Source: Pontibacter mucosus (lineage in GTDB: Bacteria > Bacteroidota > Bacteroidia > Cytophagales > Hymenobacteraceae). Taken from it: 64,000 nucleotides of DNA. Of the stretch, positions 36,439 through 45,694 are shown piece after piece (position 1 is the first letter of the stretch; each line of letters starts with the position of its first letter). Position numbers and translations under genes: made by a program. The notes below the pieces were generated by a model. It saw only the letters and a list, made by a program, of their open reading frames with translations. It searched no databases and was not told the origin of the DNA. The stretch lies in assembly GCF_003054055.1 (NCBI RefSeq), contig NZ_QBKI01000010.1:1-64000 (forward strand), written 5' to 3'.

Positions 36439-37446
36439 TTACTCCGCAAGTGTATTGTAGTCGCCGAGGCTCAGGTCGGACGGACGCCCCTCATACACAA
36501 CATAGTTGCCGAGCATAGAGTTTGCAACATTGCCATTTTTGAGGGTGGTGTTCTCCTGGATGATGGAGTTGCTCACCACGGAGTTCACGATGTTTGTACC
36601 GTTGCCTACCGACACATGCGGACCGATTACCGAGTTGGTAATTTGGGCGTTTTCGCCAATGTATACAGGCGGGATAATCACTGCGTTCTCCAGTTTTGCC
36701 GACGAGGCCACCAGGCCTTCCTCATCCTTTATATACTCTAAATAGCGTTGATTAGTATAAACAGTTGCGTTTTTATTTCCGCAGTCGAGCCACTCTGAGA
36801 TAACGGCAGGTATAAACCTAGTGCCCTTGTTCTTCATGTTCTCCAGGGCGTTGGTCAGCTGGAACTCGCCTTTGTCCTTGATGTTGTTGTCGAGCAGGTA
36901 CTGCAGCTCATCACGCAGGTAGGCGCCGTCGCGGAAGTAGTAAATACCGATAATGGCCAGGTCAGACACAAAGTGCTCGGGCTTCTCCACAAAGTCGGTA
37001 ATCTCGTTCTGCTCGTTCAGTTTGATAACACCGAACGGGCGCGGGTCCTCCACGCGCTGCACCCAGATGGTACCGTCGGCGTTGGTGTCGAGCTGGAAGT
37101 CAGCTTTGAAAAGCGTGTCGGCGAAGGCCACCACCACTTTGCCCTCCAGTGCTTCTTTGGCGCAAAGTATGGCATGGGCGGTGCCCAGTGCTTCCTCCTG
37201 GTAATGGATGCTTCCCTTCGCCCCGATCTGGGTAGCGATTTCCTTCAGGTCGTTCTCCACTTGCTCTCCGAAGTGCCCAATAATGAAGGCCACCTCCTCG
37301 ATAGGCTCGTGGCATACTTTGGCGATATCCTCTACCAGGCGCTGCACGATCGGTTTGCCCGCGATAGGGATAAGCGGTTTCGGAACTGTAAGTGTGTGTG
37401 GGCGCATGCGCTTGCCCATCCCGGCCATCGGTATAATAATCCTCAT
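36439..37446 (-). CDS. Sugar-phosphate nucleotidyltransferase
   Basis: 335-residue enzyme. The N-terminal nucleotidyltransferase domain has the pyrophosphorylase motif GMGKRMRPHTLTVPKPLIP with the nucleotide-binding Gly loop and Lys, and the acidic FADTLF motif. The C-terminal 100 residues are a left-handed beta-helix (SVIGPHVSVGNGTNIVNSVV), as in GlmU or long RmlA-like enzymes. It activates a sugar-1-phosphate with UTP or dTTP for surface polysaccharide synthesis; the exact sugar is unclear. It precedes the TPR gene by three bases. Confidence 0.88.
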   Translation of the reverse strand: MRIIIPMAGMGKRMRPHTLTVPKPLIPIAGKPIVQRLVEDIAKVCHEPIEEVAFIIGHFGEQVENDLKEIATQIGAKGSIHYQEEALGTAHAILCAKEALEGKVVVAFADTLFKADFQLDTNADGTIWVQRVEDPRPFGVIKLNEQNEITDFVEKPEHFVSDLAIIGIYYFRDGAYLRDELQYLLDNNIKDKGEFQLTNALENMKNKGTRFIPAVISEWLDCGNKNATVYTNQRYLEYIKDEEGLVASSAKLENAVIIPPVYIGENAQITNSVIGPHVSVGNGTNIVNSVVSNSIIQENTTLKNGNVANSMLGNYVVYEGRPSDLSLGDYNTLAE

Positions 37447-37505
37447 AGCTGTTTTTTGTATCTGGTTTTTATAGTTGATCCACAGCCCTTTGCTGCAGTT
37501 ATTAG

Positions 37506-37600
37506 GTGTTCGTTATTCGTTGCTAGTTATTCGTTGTCCGTTGTTCGTTAACCGGATTTATAACTTGTGCGCGATTAACGAGCAACGATTATCAAACAAC
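37506..37600. repeat. Low-complexity CGTTATTCGTTG repeats with inverted copy
   Basis: Between dut and the nucleotidyltransferase, 37508-37550 holds about five imperfect copies of TTCGTTAT/TTCGTTGT. An inverted counterpart (AACGAGCAACG, ATCAAACAACGG) spans 37575-37603. The same vocabulary recurs on the other strand at 51739-51765. No coding potential. Confidence 0.6.
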
Positions 37601-37603
37601 GGC

Positions 37604-38056
37604 TTACTTAACTCCCGTGCTGCCGTAGCCGCCGGCGCCGCGCTCGGTGTCGGTCAGGGTTTCGGCTTGCCGCCACTCCACGCGCTCATACTTGGCCACG
37701 ATCATCTGGGCAATGCGCTCTCCGTCTTCCACCACAAAGTCCTGGTTCGAGAGGTTTACGAGCAGCACTTTAACCTCGCCCCGGTAATCGGCATCTATGG
37801 TGCCCGGGCTGTTCACGATGGAGATACCGTGTTTGTAGGCCAGGCCGCTTCTCGGGCGGATCTGCGCCTCGTGCCCCTCCGGCAGCTCGATGAAGAGGCC
37901 TGTTGGGATGAGCGCGCGCTGTAGTGGCTTCAACGTAACAGGGGCTTCCAGGTTTGCCCGTAAATCCATACCGGCGGAGTGTATGGTTTGGTAGCCCGGC
38001 AACGCATGCTTGGATTGGTTTATGACGTTAACGGGTAGGTTCTTGTTGTTCATCAT
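37604..38056 (-). CDS. dut: dUTP diphosphatase
   Basis: 150-residue trimeric dUTPase that hydrolyses dUTP to dUMP, keeping uracil out of DNA. All five motifs are intact: [34 protein letters not shown] with the catalytic Asp, ERIAQMIV, and the C-terminal [10 protein letters not shown] lid. Start could be either of two adjacent Met codons. It follows the flippase gene by 15 bp in the same transcription unit. Confidence 0.97.
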   Translation of the reverse strand: MMNNKNLPVNVINQSKHALPGYQTIHSAGMDLRANLEAPVTLKPLQRALIPTGLFIELPEGHEAQIRPRSGLAYKHGISIVNSPGTIDADYRGEVKVLLVNLSNQDFVVEDGERIAQMIVAKYERVEWRQAETLTDTERGAGGYGSTGVK

Positions 38057-38071
38057 TCTTAAATATACACT

Positions 38072-39568
38072 TTAAATTTTAAGGAAGCGGGAGCGCTCCC
38101 GCAGCCATACTATCAGCAGGAAGGCCGCGCAAATACCCAGGTGGTAGGCGTGCCGCAGCCAGAAGTCCTCAATCTCAACCCCCAGGGCCAGCCATACCAG
38201 CCCCACCGCCAGCAGCACGTAGGCCATGATGGTTTTTGTAGGGTACGGGATGGGGTAGTGGCGCTGCCCCAGCACATAGCTAACGGCGGCCATACTTGCG
38301 TAGCAGATCAGCGTGGCGATGGCAGAGCCCATGTAGCCAAGTACAGGTATGAGCAAGAGGTTAAAAAGTATGGTCACAGCCGCGCCGCCGAAGCTGATGT
38401 AGGTGCCATACTTTGTCTTGTCGGTCAGCTTGAACCACACCGACAGGTTGTAGTACACGCCCAGAAACAGGTTGGCCAGCAGCAGCACCGGCACTACCAT
38501 GATGCCCTCGCGGTAAGCCGCGCTGCGCAGGAAAAGCGCAAAATCCTCCAGGTTGGCCGAGATGAAGAGGAAGATGAAGGCGCAGGCAATCACAAACCAC
38601 TTCATGATGAGGGCAAAGGTCTGCGGGGAGTTTTTGTCCTGGGCCTGGGAGAAGAAGAACGGCTCGGCGGCATATCGGAAGGCCTGTATGGCCAGCGTCA
38701 TGAAGATGGAGAGCTTGTAGCAGGCACTGTAGATACCCACCACGGCCTCGTTGCTGTGCTGCGGGTAAAAGCCCTCGGGCAGCCACTCCTCCAACAGGAT
38801 ACGGTCTATCACCTCGTTCACCATGCCGGCCATGCCCATAAACAGCAGCGGGTAGGCGTACACCAGCATCGGGTGCAGCAGCTTTTTGTTCAGCTCGAAC
38901 CGGAAGATGCTGAACTCACGCCACAGCATGGGGATGAGCAGCGCGTTGGCCACCAGGTTAATCAGGAAAATGTAGCCGATGCCAAAGTCTGGGTCGTAAA
39001 CTTGCGACACCAGCGGCTGCAGCCCCTGCAGGTACTGCCCCTCGTAGATGTTGCGGCAGATGACTAAAAAGAACAGGTTGGCGCCTACCGTGATAAGGAT
39101 GTTTGCCAGCTTGATAGAGGCGAACTTGACCGCCTTGTTCTGCAGCCGGAGCCAGGCAAAGGGAATGGCCACGATGGCATCGATGGCCAATATGAGCGCC
39201 AGCCAGATAATGTAATTTTGCTCCTGCGGCGTGTAGCCCTTGTAGTCGGCAATGGCGCCGGAGGCAAGTATAAGGATGGCCGTAAACACAGCGCTGGAGC
39301 TGATGATGAGGCTGAACACCTGCCTGTAAAGCTTTTTCTGGTCTGCGTCGGGCTTGTTGGCAAACCGGAAGAAGGCGGTCTCCATGCCATACGTGTAGAG
39401 TATGTTAAAGAAGCCCACAAAGGCATACAGGTACGACACCACGCCATACTCCGCCGGCAGGAACACCGAGGTGTAGACGGGAACCAGCAGGTAATTTAAG
39501 GCTCTGCCAACGATACTGCTTAAACCGTAGGCAGCAGTTTGCCCGACCAATTTCTTGGCTATACTCAT
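38072..39568 (-). CDS. Polysaccharide/lipid flippase, MOP superfamily
   Basis: 498-residue protein with about 14 membrane helices. The N-terminus (KLVGQTAAYGLSSIVGRALNY, then LVPVYTSVFLPAEYGVVSYL) is typical of Wzx/MurJ-like oligosaccharide flippases. It should move a lipid-linked sugar across the inner membrane. It lies between the enoyl-CoA hydratase (34 bp) and dut (15 bp). The adjacent nucleotidyltransferase fits a surface-glycan role, but no glycosyltransferase cluster is present, and lipid II flipping cannot be excluded. Confidence 0.88.
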   Translation of the reverse strand: MSIAKKLVGQTAAYGLSSIVGRALNYLLVPVYTSVFLPAEYGVVSYLYAFVGFFNILYTYGMETAFFRFANKPDADQKKLYRQVFSLIISSSAVFTAILILASGAIADYKGYTPQEQNYIIWLALILAIDAIVAIPFAWLRLQNKAVKFASIKLANILITVGANLFFLVICRNIYEGQYLQGLQPLVSQVYDPDFGIGYIFLINLVANALLIPMLWREFSIFRFELNKKLLHPMLVYAYPLLFMGMAGMVNEVIDRILLEEWLPEGFYPQHSNEAVVGIYSACYKLSIFMTLAIQAFRYAAEPFFFSQAQDKNSPQTFALIMKWFVIACAFIFLFISANLEDFALFLRSAAYREGIMVVPVLLLANLFLGVYYNLSVWFKLTDKTKYGTYISFGGAAVTILFNLLLIPVLGYMGSAIATLICYASMAAVSYVLGQRHYPIPYPTKTIMAYVLLAVGLVWLALGVEIEDFWLRHAYHLGICAAFLLIVWLRERSRFLKI

Positions 39569-39602
39569 GCTATCTGTTTCGGGGCCGGGTAGGGGCTTAT
39601 AC

Positions 39603-40385
39603 TTAGTTTCCGGTGAAGTTGGCCTTGCGCTTCTCTATAAAGGCGCTGGTGCCTTCCACAAAATCCTCGGAGGTGCAGCAGCGCGCAAAGGCGTTGGCCT
39701 CTGTCTGGTAGCCGTCCTCGTCGTTGTTGAACACGGCGTTTACGCACTCTATCACCAGCCCAACGGCCAGCGGCGCCTTGCTCAAAATCTTCTCCATAAT
39801 CTCGGTGCACCTGGTCATCAGCTGCTCCTGTGGCACCACGTGGTTTACCAGGCCGAGCTGCAGTGCCTCCTGCGCATTTATCATGTCTGCGGTCATCATC
39901 AGCTCCATGGCCTTGCCTTTGCCTATCAGCTGGGTCAGGCGCTGGGTGCCGCCGTAGCCCGGTATCAGGCCCAGGTTTACTTCCGGCTGCCCAAAGCGGG
40001 CATTTTCGGCGGCCACACGGATGTGGCAGGCCATGGCCAGCTCGCAGCCACCCCCCAGGGCAAAGCCGTTTACAGCGGCAATCACGGGTTTGTTGCTGCG
40101 CTCTATCATGGCAAAAACCTCCTGCCCACGCTCGGCAAAGCTTCGGGCGGTTACCTCGCTCAGCTCAGCAATTTCGGTTATATCGGCGCCCGCCACGAAC
40201 GCTTTAGGGCCGGCTCCGGTTATAATGGCTCCTTTAATGCTGGCGTCGTCATACACCTGCTGCATCGCGTTCCGGATTTCCCGGATGGTCTCGATGTTGA
40301 GCGCGTTCATTTTGTCGGCGCGGTTAATGGTGATGAAGAGTATGCCATTTTGCTGGTCAAGCACTAGGTTTTCGTATATTGCCAT
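39603..40385 (-). CDS. Enoyl-CoA hydratase/isomerase family protein
   Basis: Crotonase-fold enzyme of about 260 residues. I place the start at the ATG at 40385 (MAIYENLVLDQQ), five codons inside the open frame. The oxyanion-hole segments AFVAGADI and ALGGGCELAMAC are present. Both catalytic Glu positions known from crotonase are kept, in FGQPEVNLGLIPGYGGTQRL and GKGKAMEL, so hydratase activity on short or medium enoyl-CoA is likely. First gene of the long minus-strand series ending at the EnvC-like gene. Confidence 0.92.
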   Translation of the reverse strand: MAIYENLVLDQQNGILFITINRADKMNALNIETIREIRNAMQQVYDDASIKGAIITGAGPKAFVAGADITEIAELSEVTARSFAERGQEVFAMIERSNKPVIAAVNGFALGGGCELAMACHIRVAAENARFGQPEVNLGLIPGYGGTQRLTQLIGKGKAMELMMTADMINAQEALQLGLVNHVVPQEQLMTRCTEIMEKILSKAPLAVGLVIECVNAVFNNDEDGYQTEANAFARCCTSEDFVEGTSAFIEKRKANFTGN

Positions 40386-40428
40386 AATTGTGGTTTTCAA
40401 TTCTTAACAGAATCTTTTTTCTTTGCCA

Positions 40429-40436
40429 CAAATATA
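40429..40436 (-). promoter_or_regulatory. Candidate promoter of the enoyl-CoA hydratase unit
   Basis: TATATTTG (minus strand) is a perfect -7 element, 43 bp before the chosen start. A CTG lies 21 bases upstream as a weak -33 element. It would drive the hydratase-flippase-dut series. Confidence 0.5.
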
Positions 40437-40557
40437 AGGATTTAGTTCAATCGGGAACAGCCGTGTCCCTGGATGTCCGTCGGGGCGCGTTTTAGCCACG
40501 TCACTGTGCGCTGTTCTGCTGCCCCTGTTGTTTTGCCATTTCAGTGTATTGTTCATC

Positions 40558-41625
40558 ATGCTTTTTTCTTCTAGCCGCCTCTTCACAGTTATTTTTACCC
40601 TTGTACTTTCCTTGCTCTCCCTGGGTGCGGTAGCCCAAAGGGCGGAGGTGATGCCGCTTTCCACTAAACGGCCTGCGTTTATACTTCCTCCTGCCGGTAC
40701 ATCGCCTTTCGTTATACCTCCGGTAGCCAAATATCCCGTCGCGGTAGTGCCTGTCGTGGCGCCAACGGAGCCTAACATCTGGGATTTTGGCGGGATTGGC
40801 ACTGTCAACTTCAGCCAGGTAAGCCTTTCCAACTGGGCTGCGGGCGGCCAGAACACGGTATCTGTGCTGGGCAACGCCAACCTGTATGCCAACTACGTTC
40901 AGGGCAAGCACACCTGGAACAACTCCGTAGACCTGACCTACGGCCTGGTGAAACTGGAGGGCAAGCGCGTGCAGAAGAGCGATGACCGGATGGACCTTAA
41001 CCTCAAGTATGGCTTCCGCGCCTCCAAGCGCTGGTTTTATACCGGGCAGCTGAACATCAAAACGCAGCTTACCCCAACTTATACTATTACCCGCGACACG
41101 CTGCGGTCGGGTTTTTTCTCGCCGGCATCCATACTGGCCTCTCTGGGTATGGACTACAAGCCAAACGACAAGCTGTCGGTGTTTATTTCGCCGTTTACGG
41201 GCAAGATGACCGTGGTAAAGGAGCAGCGGCTGGCGGATAAAGGCATGTTCGGTGTGGAGCCTGCCCGGAAAGATGCCGAGGGAAACATTATCCCCGGCAC
41301 CGGCAAGCGCATCCGGAGGGAGTTTGGTGGTTACGTGAACGTCCGCTACAAGAACGAGGTTCTCAAGAACATCACCCTGCAATCCAAGCTGGACATGTTC
41401 TCCAACTATCTGCGCTCTCCGGAGAATGTAGACATCAACTGGGAGAACCTGGTAAACTTTAAGGTCAACAAGGTGGTGTCGGCAAGCTTGTTTGCGCACA
41501 TCATCTACGACGACGACACGAAAATTGACGTGGACCGCGATGGCGATGATAAAGTTGACGGTCGCGGCCCGCGCCTGCAGCTAAAGCAGACGCTGGGTAT
41601 TGGCATCTCCTACAAATTTAAATAA
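40558..41625 (+). CDS. DUF3078 outer-membrane protein
   Basis: About 355 residues with the ATG at 40558 (MLFSSSRLFTVIF), which gives a clean signal peptide cleaved as GAVA before QRAEV; the frame is open from 40528. The body matches DUF3078: WDFGGIGTVNFSQVSLSNWAAGG at the start of the domain, in two overlapping blocks, and NNSVDLTYGLVKLEG. Amphipathic strands ending in IGISYKFK suggest a barrel. Members are common in Bacteroidota and have no assigned function. Divergent from the enoyl-CoA hydratase gene. Confidence 0.87.
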   Translation: MLFSSSRLFTVIFTLVLSLLSLGAVAQRAEVMPLSTKRPAFILPPAGTSPFVIPPVAKYPVAVVPVVAPTEPNIWDFGGIGTVNFSQVSLSNWAAGGQNTVSVLGNANLYANYVQGKHTWNNSVDLTYGLVKLEGKRVQKSDDRMDLNLKYGFRASKRWFYTGQLNIKTQLTPTYTITRDTLRSGFFSPASILASLGMDYKPNDKLSVFISPFTGKMTVVKEQRLADKGMFGVEPARKDAEGNIIPGTGKRIRREFGGYVNVRYKNEVLKNITLQSKLDMFSNYLRSPENVDINWENLVNFKVNKVVSASLFAHIIYDDDTKIDVDRDGDDKVDGRGPRLQLKQTLGIGISYKFK

Positions 41626-41717
41626 ACGGAATTTTCTTTTACAGCTATACGTTAAACTGAAATTGTATACTTTTAGGCAATGTTTACGTTGTATACACAG
41701 AACATTAGCAAGCTGTT

Positions 41718-42068
41718 ATGAAGAAACTAATCCCTTTGCTGTTTTTCCTTGGATTTGTACTTTTTGTGTCTGAGTCCAAAGCACAATCATCCCTGAGCAG
41801 TGACAGCGGGAAAGACGAATATTGGGGTACTGCCAAGGCCGAAACCAAGGGAGCCTCTACGGATGCCGTTGGTCGCCGCGCCAGTGGCCTGGATACACGC
41901 TACAATACCTATGAGACAGATACCCGCTCCAGCTTTGCCAAGCGAAAAATCGCCAACAGCAAGCGCATGAAGGCCATTTTGAAGAAAGAAGACAAAATGA
42001 TGAAAAAGCGCAAGCAGGACAGGAACAGGCTCAAGCGCATGGGCTTGCTGAAAGGCCCCAGCAATTAA
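41718..42068 (+). CDS. Small exported basic protein, unknown
   Basis: 116 residues. The signal peptide (LIPLLFFLGFVLFV, cleaved as ESKA before QSSLS) is clear. The mature protein is hydrophilic and its last 45 residues are strongly basic (KRKIANSKRMKAILKKEDKM, then KKRKQDRNRLKRMG). I recognise no family. The basic tail could bind anionic envelope polymers or nucleic acid, but this is a guess. Translation is supported by the signal peptide, a normal start and a terminator shortly after the stop. Confidence 0.75.
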   Translation: MKKLIPLLFFLGFVLFVSESKAQSSLSSDSGKDEYWGTAKAETKGASTDAVGRRASGLDTRYNTYETDTRSSFAKRKIANSKRMKAILKKEDKMMKKRKQDRNRLKRMGLLKGPSN

Positions 42069-42083
42069 TACCACAAAAGCTAC

Positions 42084-42143
42084 ACAGCAAGTATAAGTAC
42101 AGCAAGTATAAGTACAGCAAGTATAAGTACAGCAAGTATAAGT
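42084..42143. repeat. Four tandem copies of a 15-bp unit carrying AAGTATAA
   Basis: The unit ACAGCAAGTATAAGT is repeated four times without mismatch (42084-42098, 42099-42113, 42114-42128, 42129-42143). It is followed by a fifth motif copy that runs into the terminator stem. It lies 16 bp past the stop of the small exported protein, in its 3' untranslated region. Confidence 0.95.
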
Positions 42144-42146
42144 ATA

Positions 42147-42178
42147 AAAGGGCTGCCCGAAAGGGTGGCCCTTTCTTA
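42147..42178 (+). terminator. Terminator of the small exported protein gene
   Basis: Stem AAAGGGC/GCCCTTT (42147-42153, 42168-42174) with inner CCCGAAAGGG pairing, followed by CTTATTT. It adjoins the 15-bp tandem array. Confidence 0.75.
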
Positions 42179-42180
42179 TT

Positions 42181-42472
42181 TAATGCAGACTGCCATACTT
42201 TAGACCTCTGCGACCTAGCCCTGTAAAGTATAAAACCAGCTACCTCTGCAAAGTATAAAAGCGGTGCTTCCTTCAGTGGGAGATGGGGACGAAAACGCCT
42301 GGAAAGTATAAAGTTTAGCTATACCATAAGCGGTCTTCGTTTATACTTTATACTGCCACTCATACTTTTATAATTGTCGCGTAACCTAACAGGCCTTCGA
42401 CCGAAGCGGCTTGCCAGGGCATTCGGGGTGCTACTTATAGTATAGAGGAGATTTATACTTTGGCGTAAAAGC
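42181..42472. other. Motif-dense intergenic spacer
   Basis: About 290 bp with at least five AAGTATA/TATACTT copies in both orientations plus several CATACTT variants (near 42195, 42226, 42251, 42302, 42340, 42361, 42452). No ORF, RNA gene or promoter is evident between two convergent units. Confidence 0.7.
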
Positions 42473-42519
42473 AAAACAGCCCCGGCTACATCAGGTTGCC
42501 GGGGCTGTTTTTATACTTT
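42473..42519. terminator. Bidirectional terminator after infB
   Basis: Perfect 13-bp stem AAAACAGCCCCGG/CCGGGGCTGTTTT (42473-42485, 42499-42511). The right arm runs straight into TTTATACTTT, a dispersed motif copy. It closes the rimP-nusA-infB operon on the minus strand. Confidence 0.85.
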
Positions 42520-42534
42520 AGAGCGCTGCTATAC

Positions 42535-45500
42535 TTACAGCGTACGCTTCACTTCTTTCTCCACGTAGGCTTCAATCACGTCACCCACCTGAATGTCGTT
42601 GTATCCTCTCAGGCTGATACCGCACTCGTAGCCTTGTCTTACCTCAGCCACGTCGTCTTTGAAGCGCTTCAGGGCCAGTATCTCGCCATCGTGGACCACG
42701 ATGCCGTCGCGTACCAGGCGTACCTTCGCGTTTCGCTGAATGGTACCGTCTGTCACCATACAGCCGGCGATAGTACCCACCTTGCTGATACGGAACACCT
42801 CACGTACTTCTACGTTGCCAGTGATTTCCTCCTTCAGGGTAGGGGCAAGCATACCTTCCATGGCATCCTTCACTTCGTTAATTGCGTCGTAGATGATAGA
42901 GTACAGGCGCACGTCAATCTGCTCCTGCTCTGCCAGCCTGCGGGCGTTGGCCGAAGGACGAACCTGGAAGCCGATGATGATAGCATCCGAAGCCGAGGCA
43001 AGCAGTACGTCAGACTCGGAGATGGCACCCACCCCTTTGCCGATGATGTTTACCTGTACCTCATTTGTAGAAAGCTTCAGCAGGGAATCCGAAAGGGCCT
43101 CTACCGAGCCGTCCACGTCACCTTTCACGATTACGTTCAGTTCCTTAAAGGTTCCGATGGCCAGTCGACGACCAATCTCATCCAGCGTGATGTGCTTACG
43201 GGTACGCAGGCTTTGCTCGCGCTGAACCTGAGAACGGTTGGAGGCAATTTCGCGGGCCTCACGCTCAGAGTCCATCACCAGGAACTTGTCACCGGCCTGC
43301 GGCGCACCGTCCAGGCCAAGCAACTGCACCGGCGTAGATGGGCCTGCCTCTTTCATTTTGCGGCCACGGTGGTCGGTCATCGCCTTTACTCTACCGTAGT
43401 GCGAGCCAGCCAGCACCACGTCTCCTATTTTCAGGGTACCGGTTTGCACCAGCATCGTGGCTACGTAGCCACGGCCCTTGTCAAGAGAGGCCTCAATCAC
43501 GGTACCTACTGCCTGGCGGTTCGGGTTAGCTTTCAGCTCCAGTAATTCAGCCTCCAGCAATACTTTCTCCAGCAGGTCAGGTATACCTAAACCAGTTTTC
43601 GCGGATACTTCCTGCGACTGGTACTTGCCACCCCACTCTTCCACCAGAATGTTCAGCTGAGCAAGCTCCTCACGAACTTTGTCCGGGTTGGCAGTAGGCT
43701 TATCAATTTTGTTCAGCGCAATAATAATCGGCACGCCGGCCGCCTGCGCGTGGTTTATCGCTTCTTTTGTCTGCGGCATCACCGAGTCGTCGGCAGCTAC
43801 CACAATAATAACAACGTCCGTAATCTTGGCACCACGGGCACGCATCGCGGTAAAGGCCTCGTGACCAGGCGTATCGAGGAACGTAACTGTTTTTCCGCTC
43901 TCGGTTTTCACCTTGTAGGCACCGATGTGCTGCGTAATACCGCCGGCCTCGCCAGCTGTTACGTTTGCGTTACGGATGTAGTCAAGCAAAGAGGTTTTAC
44001 CGTGGTCAACGTGGCCCATAATGGTCACGATTGGCGCACGCTCTTCCAGGTCCTCATCGTTTTCTTCCGCCATTTCCTCCAGGGCCTGCTCTTCCTCAGT
44101 AGTGATAAACTCTACAGAGTAGCCAAACTCATCGGCAATGATGGTAATCGCTTCCGCATCCAGGCGCTGGTTAATCGAAACGAACATACCCAGCTGCATA
44201 CACACCTTGATAACGTCGTTTACGCTCACGTCCATCAGGGCGGCCAGGTCGTTGGCTGACACGAATTCGGTTACGCGCAGTGTCTTAGACTCTGCCTGCT
44301 CCTGCATGCGGCGCTCTTCCGTGGCGTCGGCAATGGCCGAACGCTTCTCACGGCGATACTTGGCGCGGTTTCCGCCTGGGCCTCTACCACCGCTCAACTT
44401 GGCAAGGGTAGCCTTAATTTGCTCCTGGATTTCCTTATCCGAAACCTCCGTCTTCTCAGGTCTGACAGGCTTGCCTCTGCCGCCTGGCTTGCCTGGGCCT
44501 CCCGGGCGTGGGCCACGGTGGTCTGGTCGGCCGCCATGCTGCTGCGCAGGCTGAATAGGGCGGTTCGGGCCCTGTCCTGGTCCGTGCTGCCCTTGCCCCG
44601 CTGCGGGTTGCTGGCCACCCTCGGTAGCCACCATAATGCGCTTGCGCTTCTTCTTCTTGCCCTTGCGGTCATCGGAAGAGGCAACAGGCTTGGCGCCTTT
44701 TCTGCGCGACTCTACTGGCAATTCGATCTTGCCAAGTACAGTTAGACCCTTTAACTGGTCTGCTTTTGCTGTAATCGTTTCTATATCTTCTTTTGTTTCT
44801 GTGCCTTTGTTAGCCTCTGCAGGTGCGGCCGGTTGCTGTGGCGCCTTCTCTGCTACTGGCTCTTTAGGTGCTGGCGCCGGCGCCGGGGCTGCCGGTTTTT
44901 CGGCAACTGGCTCAGGCTGCGGCGCAGGCGCTTCTGGCTGAGGCTTGGCAGGCACCTCAGGGGCAGTCACGGCCGGTGCAGCAGGGGCTACTGGCTCCTG
45001 CTGTTTTGCAGGTGCCTCCGGTTTCGGGGCTTCCGCTACCGGTTGGGCAGGGGCCTCGGCCTTAGGTGCCTCCGGAACTGGTACGGGGGCAGGAGCTGGT
45101 TTTTCCTCCACCGTTGGTGCCTCTGGTTTTGGCTCCGGTTGCTTTGGTATCGGTCTGCCCTTGGCGTCCAGGTCTATCTTGCCAAGTACCTTTATACCTG
45201 GAAGTTTAGATGCAGGTTCTGCGGCAGGCTCTTCTTTTTTAGGTGCCGCCGGTGCCTCAGGCAATTTGGCGTTCTTGATCAGGATTTCCTGCTCCGGCTC
45301 GCTTGCCTTCTTTGGCTCGTGCACAGGCTCCGACTCAATAACCTGGTTCGTTTGCGGCTTTTTGCCAATATGGATTTCCTCTGCTTCCAGCTTGTCTTGC
45401 ATGGACGCAGCAAACTCCTTAGCCAGCATACTGAACTGCTCTGCCGTGATTTTGGTGGTAGGCTTGTTTTCCACCTCAAATCCTTTAGCAGAGAGGTAAT

Positions 45501-45573
45501 CCACAATGGTGGATGTACCAATGTTTAAAGTAGTCGCAACCTGTTTAAGCCTCCTTGTTTTTTCTTCTGCCAT
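42535..45573 (-). CDS. infB: Translation initiation factor IF-2
   Basis: 1012-residue GTPase that places initiator tRNA on the ribosome. The N-terminal domain ([20 protein letters not shown]) is followed by a long Pro/Ala/Glu-rich stretch (about residues 75-265) and a basic Gly-rich segment, together the variable IF-2 N region. The G domain has [23 protein letters not shown] and NKID, and the C-terminal domains are complete. The gene carries no complete AAGTATA motif inside its 3 kb apart from one that overlaps the stop codon. Third gene of the rimP-nusA-infB operon, 121 bp after nusA. Confidence 0.98.
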   Translation of the reverse strand: MAEEKTRRLKQVATTLNIGTSTIVDYLSAKGFEVENKPTTKITAEQFSMLAKEFAASMQDKLEAEEIHIGKKPQTNQVIESEPVHEPKKASEPEQEILIKNAKLPEAPAAPKKEEPAAEPASKLPGIKVLGKIDLDAKGRPIPKQPEPKPEAPTVEEKPAPAPVPVPEAPKAEAPAQPVAEAPKPEAPAKQQEPVAPAAPAVTAPEVPAKPQPEAPAPQPEPVAEKPAAPAPAPAPKEPVAEKAPQQPAAPAEANKGTETKEDIETITAKADQLKGLTVLGKIELPVESRRKGAKPVASSDDRKGKKKKRKRIMVATEGGQQPAAGQGQHGPGQGPNRPIQPAQQHGGRPDHRGPRPGGPGKPGGRGKPVRPEKTEVSDKEIQEQIKATLAKLSGGRGPGGNRAKYRREKRSAIADATEERRMQEQAESKTLRVTEFVSANDLAALMDVSVNDVIKVCMQLGMFVSINQRLDAEAITIIADEFGYSVEFITTEEEQALEEMAEENDEDLEERAPIVTIMGHVDHGKTSLLDYIRNANVTAGEAGGITQHIGAYKVKTESGKTVTFLDTPGHEAFTAMRARGAKITDVVIIVVAADDSVMPQTKEAINHAQAAGVPIIIALNKIDKPTANPDKVREELAQLNILVEEWGGKYQSQEVSAKTGLGIPDLLEKVLLEAELLELKANPNRQAVGTVIEASLDKGRGYVATMLVQTGTLKIGDVVLAGSHYGRVKAMTDHRGRKMKEAGPSTPVQLLGLDGAPQAGDKFLVMDSEREAREIASNRSQVQREQSLRTRKHITLDEIGRRLAIGTFKELNVIVKGDVDGSVEALSDSLLKLSTNEVQVNIIGKGVGAISESDVLLASASDAIIIGFQVRPSANARRLAEQEQIDVRLYSIIYDAINEVKDAMEGMLAPTLKEEITGNVEVREVFRISKVGTIAGCMVTDGTIQRNAKVRLVRDGIVVHDGEILALKRFKDDVAEVRQGYECGISLRGYNDIQVGDVIEAYVEKEVKRTL

Positions 45574-45694
45574 TTTGTTCTATATGCTGTCTAAGTTATT
45601 CGTATTTAAAGTATAGTTGCCTTATTTCTAAGGTATAAGCTGTGCCCCGGGCCAAGTATGTTTCAAAATTAGCGCAACGGAGCACAACTCACAA

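Noticed and set aside
42084..42143. CRISPR-like array
   Set aside because: The 15-bp units are directly adjacent without spacers, and no cas gene is present.
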